The position numbers and the translations under genes were made by a program. The notes below the pieces were generated by a model. The model did no database searches. It had not been told where the DNA came from and saw only the letters and a list, made by a program, of their open reading frames with translations. From the NCBI GenBank assembly GCA_964356355.1, contig CAYHGX010000001.1:90546-154545 (forward strand): a stretch of DNA of 64,000 bases, written 5' to 3'. This DNA is from CAYHGX01 sp964356355 (GTDB taxonomy: Bacteria; Patescibacteriota; Gracilibacteria; UBA1369; LOWO2-01-FULL-3). Positions 57,207 to 64,000 of this stretch are shown here, piece by piece; positions within the stretch are counted from its first letter, which is position 1; every line of letters begins with the position of its first letter.

Positions 57207-59831
57207 ATGGAGGATTCAACTGTTAGGTATGTGGATTTGGCTGATTGTATGCGGGGAATTTATGAGCCTAAGGAGTATCAGAGGGTAATGGAAATGGTGG
57301 AGAAAGGTGTTCCGAGTGGTGGTGAAGAAGTGACTGGGCTGATGCAAATAATTCAGAGATATATTGCTGTTGGTGAGGTAGAGGTGGAGACAGGGGTGGC
57401 ACTTATTGGACGATTGGATGCATTGCTTAGTGATTTAAATGCTTTGCCTTTGGCTACCGGAGATGCGCGGCCAAGTGATGCGGATTTGGCAAAACTTGAT
57501 ACGATGGATTGGGATCTGGAAGTTTTTGGTGGGGTGGCGGATCGGCTTTTTGAAGATATTGCTGCAAGGTCTCCGAAGAAAAGTGCCTCCGATTATTTTA
57601 ATTCTTTTCTGACCTTTGACGAGGAGAGGGCAAAATTACTTTGGGATGCCTTAATGGCGGATTCAAGTGTAAAGGGGGAGCTTGAATATATTGCTGGGCT
57701 TTTGGCTTCGGGAATGAGGGCGCAGGAAGGGAGATCTCCTGAAGATTTAAAGGTTTTGGCAATGGAGGATTTGAAGGCATCTTTGGTGAATACTCCAACT
57801 AAATATTTGAGTGCCAAAAATCCGGCGTTTATTTTGATGCATAAATTGAAGGATTTTATTGTTGGACATTTTGAGGAAAGGGTTGTGGATGCGGTTCGTG
57901 AGGGATTGCCTTTGGTGGAGGGAGAAGAGTCTTTGGAGGATCCTGAGGAATTTGCTCAAGCTGTATATTTGGCGCAAGATTTTAAGGAGATGAACGAGCT
58001 GGCTAATTTGGATATGTTGAATAATTCCTTGGGGCAGGCGCAAACGGCGGATGCTGACAAGGCTGAGGCTTTTTTCCGTTCACGGGAGGGGGTGCCGGGG
58101 ACAGATACTCAGAACAATTTTGGGTATGTGTATTTGAGTAAAGAACAGTTTGATGATATTCCTGGGCTAAAGGGGAGTGGCAAGGGTGCGGAATTTCAGT
58201 ATTTTGGCAAACCTTATTACGCTGTGCCCGTGGGGACTTACTTTTTGAATCGGGATGAAAATACGAAAGAAACATTTACTACTGCAATGTTGATGCTGGA
58301 AGAGTTAGCGGATAAGCACGCTGGAACGCCAGTGGCGGATTATTATAAGTTGCTGATTAAATATTATGATTTGCCAATGACGGCGGTAAATGTGGCGGAT
58401 CCGAATTTTGTAAAAGAATATCATGATGTGTGTTATGCCGCGGAGCGGGCATGGGTGGCTTATGTGGCCTATGCTGGTGAGCATAAATTGCCGTTTATTC
58501 ATATTCATCCATTTGAAAAATATGAGACTACTTCTACGAAATCGCATGATTTGGCAGTGGGAATTTTGAATCATAAGGAAACGGAGACGTTGAAGGAGGC
58601 GAAAGAGGCCTATGTGGCTCATGTTAAGGCTTTTTTGGATAGGAGTGGGATTGCTGCTAGGTATCCGGAGATGGCGGCAGAGAGTATTCGGTTGATGGGT
58701 TCGGCGCCTTTGGTATCATTGGCGGCGCGAATGGCTACGCAGATGCATGGGACGATTGCGCAGAATATTCCAAATGAGGAGCCGGGTAGAGAAGACGGAG
58801 TGGCAGTGCTTTGTGATATTGCTTTTGCCCAGAAGTCCTTGAGGTCCAATTATGGGAAACAGGCTAGAATGAGTGATCCGGTGGGGGGAATTGCTGATGC
58901 CTATGAGGCGGCGATTGCGGATTGGGATACCTTTATTTTACATTATATTATTGAGGTAATCAGCCATGAGTTGCATCATAATATGTTTAAGGGGAAGAAG
59001 CAGGTTTTTGGTGGCGATGGAAAAGGGTTGGGCATACAGTTGATGGAGGAGGCCAAGGCTACCAATGGTTTGGCCTTTTTCTGTGAGGATCCGGATAATT
59101 TAACGGAGGATGAAGTTGCCAAATTTAGGAAGGCTTTGCCAGCGATGATTGCCTGGTCTATTTCGAGATTTCAACAGAAGCTTAGGGATCAACATGCTTC
59201 TCATCAGTATTTGAGAGAGGGTGCGGTGATGATTGATCACATGTTGAAGTGCGGGCTTTTGGAGGTGGCGCATGTGAATTTGGATGAAGAGGGAGAGCCG
59301 TTGGTGTGCATGGATGATTGTGGTCATGAGGGTGCGTTTCAGTTTTTGAGATACAATTTGGGAGATGCGCAAATTAAGGCCTATGTTGCGAAGTGTGCAC
59401 GCTTTGTGGAGGGGTTGGCGCCTGTTTATCATAAAACTGAGGCCTTTGAAGGGCCTATGGATCCAAAAGAGGTGGTGCCGGATGATACGAGCATTGATAC
59501 CTGGCAGGTGTTGAGTAGAGAATGCAAGTTGGAGGAGAGGGCGAAGCTTGTGGCTGAGCACGGTGAAAAGCATCCGGATGTAATGGCGATTGATTTGGCT
59601 TTGGAAAAGCTTGTGGCTCCGGCGGATCCAGCAATTGCTTCAAAGGTTACGGCTTTAATTAGGAATGCGAATTTTGAACAGCCTGGAAGGATGCGGGCGG
59701 AGGTGGCGCGGGTTTTTGGTTTGGCGCCTGAGGCCCCGGAACTTGATGGCAAAGTGGCTGAATTGAAGGCGAAGCTTCGGGCGAGCCATCCACAAATTTA
59801 TGGTTTTGAGGTTATTTTAATCGATGAATAG
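57207..59831 (+). CDS. Large zinc-metallopeptidase-like protein (gluzincin type, HExxH)
   Basis: An 874-residue soluble protein with no signal peptide. Residues 587-591 read HELHH in VISHELHHNMFKGKKQ, an HExxH zinc motif, and ~23 residues later LMEEAKATNGLAFF supplies Glu residues (614/615) that could be the third ligand. This arrangement recalls M49-like dipeptidyl-peptidase III and other gluzincins, but the family match is not firm. The N-terminal ~350 residues are helical and unrecognised; the mid part has FHIHPF-like segments (PFIHIHPFEKY). ATG 57207 follows a TTGACA promoter. Its last 34 bp overlap the convergent second DUF475 gene, and the first DUF475 gene lies on its other side. Confidence 0.7.
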   Translation: MEDSTVRYVDLADCMRGIYEPKEYQRVMEMVEKGVPSGGEEVTGLMQIIQRYIAVGEVEVETGVALIGRLDALLSDLNALPLATGDARPSDADLAKLDTMDWDLEVFGGVADRLFEDIAARSPKKSASDYFNSFLTFDEERAKLLWDALMADSSVKGELEYIAGLLASGMRAQEGRSPEDLKVLAMEDLKASLVNTPTKYLSAKNPAFILMHKLKDFIVGHFEERVVDAVREGLPLVEGEESLEDPEEFAQAVYLAQDFKEMNELANLDMLNNSLGQAQTADADKAEAFFRSREGVPGTDTQNNFGYVYLSKEQFDDIPGLKGSGKGAEFQYFGKPYYAVPVGTYFLNRDENTKETFTTAMLMLEELADKHAGTPVADYYKLLIKYYDLPMTAVNVADPNFVKEYHDVCYAAERAWVAYVAYAGEHKLPFIHIHPFEKYETTSTKSHDLAVGILNHKETETLKEAKEAYVAHVKAFLDRSGIAARYPEMAAESIRLMGSAPLVSLAARMATQMHGTIAQNIPNEEPGREDGVAVLCDIAFAQKSLRSNYGKQARMSDPVGGIADAYEAAIADWDTFILHYIIEVISHELHHNMFKGKKQVFGGDGKGLGIQLMEEAKATNGLAFFCEDPDNLTEDEVAKFRKALPAMIAWSISRFQQKLRDQHASHQYLREGAVMIDHMLKCGLLEVAHVNLDEEGEPLVCMDDCGHEGAFQFLRYNLGDAQIKAYVAKCARFVEGLAPVYHKTEAFEGPMDPKEVVPDDTSIDTWQVLSRECKLEERAKLVAEHGEKHPDVMAIDLALEKLVAPADPAIASKVTALIRNANFEQPGRMRAEVARVFGLAPEAPELDGKVAELKAKLRASHPQIYGFEVILIDE

Positions 59832-60793
59832 TAGGCGCCGCCTACAAATATTAGGCCTATACCACCAGTGATGATTTCTGGTACTTCATGGAAAATACTG
59901 ACAATCATCGCGATTGCAAGACCCATGATGGCCCAGTGGGCACCGTGTTCTAAATAAACGAGCTCGTCGAGAGTTTTTTGCTGGACCATGTAAACCGTGA
60001 TACTTCGGACGAAGTAGGCGCCGATACCCAGGCCAGCGATGATGGCTGGAAGAAGTGTGGTAATTGCAAAGGCACCGATGACTCCATCAAGTGAAAAGGC
60101 TGCGTCTAACACGTTTAGATAAAGAAAAAGTGCAAGATTCCCAGCCGTTGCGATGCTTCCGGCCTCTACTGTGAAGGCGTTGGCAATGCCCTGCATTAAA
60201 ATGAAAACAAGAATTCCTAACACTCCTGCGGTAAGGATTACAGTTGCTTTTGCGGGTAGGAAGAAGGCCATAAGGAGTAATGCCCCAAGTGTTAGTCCGA
60301 TTTCGAGGGCTTCAATTCTGCCCCAGCGGGAAACGTGGCGTTCTATAAAGTGTATCCAGTGAATGTTTTTGTGTTCATCGAAGAAATATTTAAGTGAGAC
60401 CATAAGCAGGAATGTGCCGCCGAAGGCAGAAATTGCAGTTTTTGCTCCTTCAAGCAGGTGGGCATATTTTTCCGGTGAGAAAAAGGCTAGTTTGGCTACC
60501 GCAATTGGTGAAAGGGCTACGCTTGCTGCCACGATTACTATTGGGAAAATGAGGCGTGTGCCTACTACAGCAATTAGAATTCCCCATGTGAGGAAGCGCT
60601 TTTGCCATGTTTTGTTCATGCGCATTAGTACTTTGGCATTTACTACTGCGTTGTCGAAGGAAAGCGTGATTTCTAGAACAATTAATATTGCTGCAAGAAG
60701 AAATGTGTTAAAGCCAAACCAGGAGTAAAGTGCGGCTAGGACAATAAAGGTGGCTGCGATTGGAAGGGCGAATGTTTTATAAATTGGTTTCAT
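59798..60793 (-). CDS. DUF475/TerC-like integral membrane protein, paralogue 2
   Basis: A 331-residue paralogue of the gene at 56078-57085, nearly collinear (TLSFDNAVVNAKVLMRM, GTRLIFPIVIVAA, YLNVLDAAFSLDGVIGAFAI, YLEHGAHWAIMGLA, HEVPEIITGGIGLIFVGGAYYSS). The two differ mainly in the N-terminal signal helix and the last ~8 residues. The upstream regions of both also match (TTTGATTGTA-TG-GAATT...AAATGCG-AAGT on the + strand), including a TACAAT -10 candidate, so the duplication includes the promoter. Same inferred role as paralogue 1. It overlaps the 3' end of the metallopeptidase-like gene by 34 bp. Confidence 0.88.
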   Translation of the reverse strand: MKPIYKTFALPIAATFIVLAALYSWFGFNTFLLAAILIVLEITLSFDNAVVNAKVLMRMNKTWQKRFLTWGILIAVVGTRLIFPIVIVAASVALSPIAVAKLAFFSPEKYAHLLEGAKTAISAFGGTFLLMVSLKYFFDEHKNIHWIHFIERHVSRWGRIEALEIGLTLGALLLMAFFLPAKATVILTAGVLGILVFILMQGIANAFTVEAGSIATAGNLALFLYLNVLDAAFSLDGVIGAFAITTLLPAIIAGLGIGAYFVRSITVYMVQQKTLDELVYLEHGAHWAIMGLAIAMIVSIFHEVPEIITGGIGLIFVGGAYYSSIKITSKP

Positions 60794-60863
60794 GTTTTGA
60801 TTGTAATGGGAATTTGTTAAATGCGGAAGTGTCGAATTTTGGGATCTGTTTCTCTTGTATTGC

Positions 60864-60892
60864 TTGTTGTATAGGCCTGAATCATGTATAAT
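60864..60892 (+). promoter_or_regulatory. Promoter of the phospholipase-D-type gene
   Basis: TTGTTG (60864-60869), 17-nt spacer, perfect TATAAT (60887-60892). The ATG at 60896 lies 3 nt later, so the mRNA would be leaderless or start at the ATG at 60917. Confidence 0.6.
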
Positions 60893-60895
60893 GTT

Positions 60896-61420
60896 ATGAA
60901 AAATATTTTCTGCTTTATGAAAAATGTGTTTAATAGTATTGAAAAAATAAAAGAGTTATTGTCTCATCGACGTGTGTTTAAAAAGAAAGTTGGGTTTTTG
61001 ATGAATGATGTTTCTAAGCATATTTATAAACTCGAGGGCAGGTATTTAGTTCTTTTTGAAAAAGGGCTTTTACATCGGTTGAAGAAGATTTTTCCAAGGC
61101 ATTTTTTGTTTAGTCATCATCCTATTGTCATAGAATTCACAAAGACTATGAACTTATTGGTTGATGGGAAAGAAGGGTTTGGAAAAATTATTCAGAATAT
61201 TGAAGAGGCAAAGCACAGTATTTTGATACAGATGTTTATCTGGAAAAATGATGAAATAGGTATTAAGATAGGGCGAAAATTACTAGAGGCGGCTGAGCGT
61301 GGAGTTTCAATTACTATATATAAGGATTGTTTGGGGAGTATATTTGAGATAGGTGCGCCGGGCGGTCGTGGATTTTTTAAGGCGAGGCTGAATTTTTTAT
61401 GGGGTTTATTTCCCGTATAA
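60896..61420 (+). CDS. Phospholipase D/cardiolipin synthase-like protein, N-terminal fragment (frameshifted)
   Basis: The 174-residue N-terminal part of a PLD-superfamily protein (MKNIFCFMKNVFNSIEKI). VDGKEGFGKIIQNIEEAKHSILIQMFIWKNDEIG and RGVSITIYKDCLGS are the usual start of the first PLD half, before its HxK motif. It then runs into stop TAA at 61418-61420 after RLNFLWGLFPV. The rest continues in another frame from 61399. The break falls at a run of six T's (61390s), so one base gained or lost would restore one long gene of ~458 residues. Error, decay or programmed shifting cannot be told apart here. The short N-terminal fragment alone should be inactive. Confidence 0.65.
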   Translation: MKNIFCFMKNVFNSIEKIKELLSHRRVFKKKVGFLMNDVSKHIYKLEGRYLVLFEKGLLHRLKKIFPRHFLFSHHPIVIEFTKTMNLLVDGKEGFGKIIQNIEEAKHSILIQMFIWKNDEIGIKIGRKLLEAAERGVSITIYKDCLGSIFEIGAPGGRGFFKARLNFLWGLFPV

Positions 61421-62271
61421 TACTATGTTTTTATGGTGAACCAGCTTCGAATAAGGCTCCAAATTTTAGTGTTTCCGATAAATTATTGGTGCACAAAAAT
61501 GTAAAAGTATTTAAGGATCGTTTTTTGAATGATCATTCAAAGTACTTTTTATTTGATAATGAGATTTTAATATTGGGAGGAATGAATATTGGTGATGAGT
61601 ATTACAAGATATCCAATGGTATGTTTCCTAGGCATGATTATATGGTTGAGATGAAAAGTAAGACGGTTGTTCATAAATTTCTACAACGATTGAAGGGCTC
61701 TTTTATTGATGATTTTGATGATGGTTCGTCAGTTGAGTTTGCGTATAATATCAAAGCTCATGATGCAAAACAGTTTGAGATAATGATAAAGTTTATAGAG
61801 TTTTTGCGCATGGCCAAAAAGGAAATAATTATTGAGATGGCTTATTTGGGCGATCCTTCTGTAACCAAGGCGATTGTTGAGGCGGCTAACCGTGGTGTAG
61901 AGGTATCGTTGATTATTCCTCAAAAATCTAATTTGCAGGATAGTTTGAATAAATTTGTAACGAGAAAAATACTTCGTGATTCTAATGGAAAGGTTAAGGT
62001 GTATTTGTATCCTAAGCCCTTACATGCTAAGGCGCTGATGGTCGATGGTTATTTGTCATTTCTTGGTTCAACCAATTTAAATATTGGAGCACTTAGAACT
62101 CTTAAGGAAACTAATGTGATTGTTAATGATGCTAATTGTCAATTTACTAAAAGATTTCATGCAACTCTTGTTCATGACATTAGTATTTCAAAGAAAGCTA
62201 AATATGAGCGTCAGCTAGGATATAAATCTTTCGTTGCGTGGGCTGAGATCGTAATTGCAAGATTGTTTTAG
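61399..62271 (+). CDS. Phospholipase D/cardiolipin synthase-like protein, C-terminal fragment
   Basis: A 290-residue frame overlapping the N-terminal fragment by 22 bp. It carries both HKD motifs: NDHSKYFLFDNEILILGGMNIGDEY and LHAKALMVDGYLSFLGSTNLNIG. Between them are IIIEMAYLGDPSVTKAIVEAANRGVEVSLIIPQK, as in bacterial cardiolipin synthases and related PLD enzymes. The start ATG at 61399 has no Shine-Dalgarno and is not the family start, so expression probably needs a frameshift from the upstream frame or an internal start. Both catalytic motifs are intact, so the protein could work if joined. It ends against the convergent gene at 62268. Confidence 0.7.
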   Translation: MGFISRIILCFYGEPASNKAPNFSVSDKLLVHKNVKVFKDRFLNDHSKYFLFDNEILILGGMNIGDEYYKISNGMFPRHDYMVEMKSKTVVHKFLQRLKGSFIDDFDDGSSVEFAYNIKAHDAKQFEIMIKFIEFLRMAKKEIIIEMAYLGDPSVTKAIVEAANRGVEVSLIIPQKSNLQDSLNKFVTRKILRDSNGKVKVYLYPKPLHAKALMVDGYLSFLGSTNLNIGALRTLKETNVIVNDANCQFTKRFHATLVHDISISKKAKYERQLGYKSFVAWAEIVIARLF

Positions 62272-62780
62272 GGAGGGGGTAATAGTAGGTGATCTACGAG
62301 AGATTTGAATTGATTTGTGAGTTTGGTGAAAATGGTTTCCGGTTTGGTGCCGGTTTTTACTGCTTCGGCGATTTGGTGGCCAATGCTGCCGGCGATAAGA
62401 AATGCTTGAATTGATTCAGTGTCGGTTGTGCGGAAGCGGATATTTCTTGATGTGAGCTGATCTCTTCGAGTGGGGCCGGGGATGCTTTGGCCGGTGCGTA
62501 GGTTTGGGGCGAGGAATGTGTTTAAAGCAGAGCGTAATATCTGTTCTTGAAATTTATGTCCTTCTGGGCTGGTGCCCTGGATCCAGAGAGTGCCCTCTCC
62601 AAGGTCCATTAATACAACCTGTGTGTTTATTGGTAATTCGGTTTTGCGAGCATTGATGAAAGTGTAGAGACCGGGTGCTTTAATGTAATAGGGTGATAGT
62701 TTTCTTTCGCTGGTAGCGAGGAGTCGAGTGGCATCACTGACGCTATGTTGAGTGAGCGGCTCTTCGTTTGCTAATTTCAT
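62268..62780 (-). CDS. Hypothetical protein, 170 residues
   Basis: Unrecognised. It starts MKLANEEPLTQHSVSDATRL and has a beta-type middle (LPINTQVVLMDLGEGTLWIQGTS) and a helical C-terminus (FLIAGSIGHQIAEAVKTG, then KLTNQFKSLVDHLLLPPP). No signal peptide or TM. The stop overlaps the PLD gene end by 4 bp. It follows the transglycosylase/SGNH gene on the same strand (52 bp), so it may be co-transcribed with it. Confidence 0.65.
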   Translation of the reverse strand: MKLANEEPLTQHSVSDATRLLATSERKLSPYYIKAPGLYTFINARKTELPINTQVVLMDLGEGTLWIQGTSPEGHKFQEQILRSALNTFLAPNLRTGQSIPGPTRRDQLTSRNIRFRTTDTESIQAFLIAGSIGHQIAEAVKTGTKPETIFTKLTNQFKSLVDHLLLPPP

Positions 62781-62831
62781 GAAAAACTCTGTTTATACAA
62801 GCTTGTACTTTGAGGCTTTTGGGTGCTTATG

Positions 62832-64000
62832 TCAAGCGTTGAAAGATCTTTTCATTTCTGTAGCCAGGAGTTTACTCATATTGCGGCTTTGAGAATTTGA
62901 GAGATGGACGTTGCCACTGCTTACAGCTGGCGCAATGTTAATGGCATAGCTTGGATATTCCTTTAATAGGATTTCGTTGAATTTTTTGACTGAGTTGATT
63001 TTTTTGGCTACTTCATGTGTTGTGGCAATTCTTGCTTTAATGCCTTTGGATTCAAGGAAAGCTACGACTTTCATGTAGTCAGCAATATTTTTGCGAGCTG
63101 TTTTTTCGGGGTCAGCGTTTTCATCGAGGCCATTTACTTGCCATCCGAGTAATACTACTCCTTCTTTTGGTTTTGTCATTTTATCGAGTCCTAATGCGGA
63201 CCATCTGGATTTTATATCAGTTAAAAATGAAACGGCATTTGAGGCGCCGATACCTAGAACACCAATTTTATTTGTGGACTTGCCGTTTTCATCTATTTCG
63301 TTTCCAGTCATCATGTGAGCAATGCTGCTTCCCCAAATCCAAAAATCTTGATTGTCTGCCAGGGTACTTATACCTGGTCTTTGATGTTCCCCTGATTTGA
63401 AGATAGTTTCCTTTCCTTTAGCTATCATAGTGCCATTTTCTATGGTATCGGCTGGTTTTTCTTTGCCGAAGTGGGCGAGGATCAAATTTTCACTTCTTCT
63501 TGCAGCACCTGCTTGGTCTGTTGGTCTTTCCAGGTCGTAGGCAAAGATGCCTGCGAGTTCGGCAGCGGAAGCACCGGCTGCGGCTCGTGGCATGAAGCGT
63601 TTTTTACCAAAGTTACCAAGAACTTCTGTTTCTATCATTTCAATAGTATTGATACGGGGATCTTGTGCATATTTTTTCCATTCATTGCCATATTTTTTTT
63701 GTAATCTTGAGGCTCCTCCGCCGGCATGAAGCTGAAAGAGTCCTACGCTTGTTCCACTGTCGCCCCTGTCGTTTCTTGGATTTAGGCCGGACTCACGCTT
63801 TGCATTGATAATGGCTGCAGCAATAGCATTGTTTAATGGTAGTGGTTCGAGTTTACCAGTTAGTGCCTTTCTAAATTCCTCTTCAATTACGCGGGCTGCA
63901 GCTATTTGGCCGCCTGAAAGTCCCTTGATTTGGTCTACTACATTTCCAAGTTCTATTGTTCCATCATATCTGCCGATTTCATCATTACTTGGGGTGTAGG
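62832..64000 (-). CDS. Lytic transglycosylase-like plus SGNH-hydrolase-like fusion, 5' end outside window
   Basis: The minus-strand frame is open from the right window edge (388 visible residues); an internal Met at 63638 is not the true start. Visible residues ~45-110 form a lysozyme/SLT-like domain: AAIINAKRESGLNP (catalytic Glu), RGDSGTSVGLFQLHAGGGASRL, then KKRFMPRAAAGASAAELAGIF. From ~200 the order of SGNH blocks appears: FWIWGSSIAHMM (GxS), GVLGIGASNAVSF, VVLLGWQVNGLDE (Asn) and SSGNVHLSNSQ (His). This would join a muramidase-type domain to an esterase-type domain, a combination suited to peptidoglycan cleavage and deacetylation. Block matches are partial, so activity is inferred. The window cuts the N-terminus. 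Confidence 0.68.
   Translation of the reverse strand, partial: YTPSNDEIGRYDGTIELGNVVDQIKGLSGGQIAAARVIEEEFRKALTGKLEPLPLNNAIAAAIINAKRESGLNPRNDRGDSGTSVGLFQLHAGGGASRLQKKYGNEWKKYAQDPRINTIEMIETEVLGNFGKKRFMPRAAAGASAAELAGIFAYDLERPTDQAGAARRSENLILAHFGKEKPADTIENGTMIAKGKETIFKSGEHQRPGISTLADNQDFWIWGSSIAHMMTGNEIDENGKSTNKIGVLGIGASNAVSFLTDIKSRWSALGLDKMTKPKEGVVLLGWQVNGLDENADPEKTARKNIADYMKVVAFLESKGIKARIATTHEVAKKINSVKKFNEILLKEYPSYAINIAPAVSSGNVHLSNSQSRNMSKLLATEMKRSFNA

Noticed and set aside
1..64000. Alternative code with TGA as Gly (Gracilibacteria/Absconditabacteria)
   Set aside because: TGA ends several intact genes at the family-expected position, and no gene needs TGA read-through.
1..64000. CRISPR arrays, cas genes, transposases or phage genes
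   Set aside because: No regularly spaced repeats of 23-40 bp and no recognisable cas, transposase, integrase or capsid gene were seen.

Overview
The window is a chromosomal segment of a bacterium that uses the standard genetic code (TGA ends several genes, for example the U32 hydroxylase gene at 44886-46169). The traits suggest a member of the Candidate Phyla Radiation (Patescibacteria), perhaps Peregrinibacteria: a fused SecD-SecF, a solitary VirB4-type ATPase, a prepilin peptidase, many orphan proteins, very tight gene overlaps and small intergenic spaces. This placement is inference; no rRNA is present. The + strand is G+T-rich throughout, so the whole window appears to lie on one replichore with + as leading strand, and no origin or terminus is visible.

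Left part (1-13.4 kb): the end of an RND exporter, ManC and a separate cupin (GDP-mannose metabolism), a SecDF carrying an inserted parvulin domain, tRNA-Arg, phosphoglycerate mutase, then a minus-strand run of glmS, pyk, ruvC, a TPR protein and pilD. 13.4-25.2 kb: small orphan genes, an M24 peptidase, ruvA, tgt, aroC, rpmE, a thrombospondin-type-3/PKD surface protein and gyrA.

25.25-27.07 kb is the strangest part. It is a G+C-rich island inside an A+T-richer chromosome, built of three small-ORF cassettes, each closed by a strong hairpin terminator. The first two have the same promoter and the same roughly 320-nt structured leader, but different small proteins. I know of no described family that matches it.

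27.2-42.3 kb: a VirB4-like ATPase, a 1490-residue protein with an apparently dead cyclase-like N-terminus, an AAA ATPase and a helical-repeat region, a large orphan protein, gyrB, a lipoprotein with a glycan-binding domain, rpsU, prmC and prfA. 42.3-53.6 kb: nadB, two tRNA U34 hydroxylases side by side (trhO, trhP), and a minus-strand shikimate operon (DAHP synthase, aroB, aroA-aroK fusion). This operon is preceded by a classic attenuator: a promoter, a leader peptide with five Phe and one Tyr in nine residues, an antiterminator and a terminator. Then come tatD, radA and a glycosyltransferase.

53.7-64 kb: a DUF4153 membrane protein, tRNA-Lys followed by repeats, two DUF475/TerC-like paralogues flanking a large zinc-metallopeptidase-like gene, a frameshifted phospholipase-D-type gene, and a transglycosylase/SGNH fusion cut by the right edge. 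Several genes have a -10 box only a few bases before the start codon, which suggests leaderless mRNAs.
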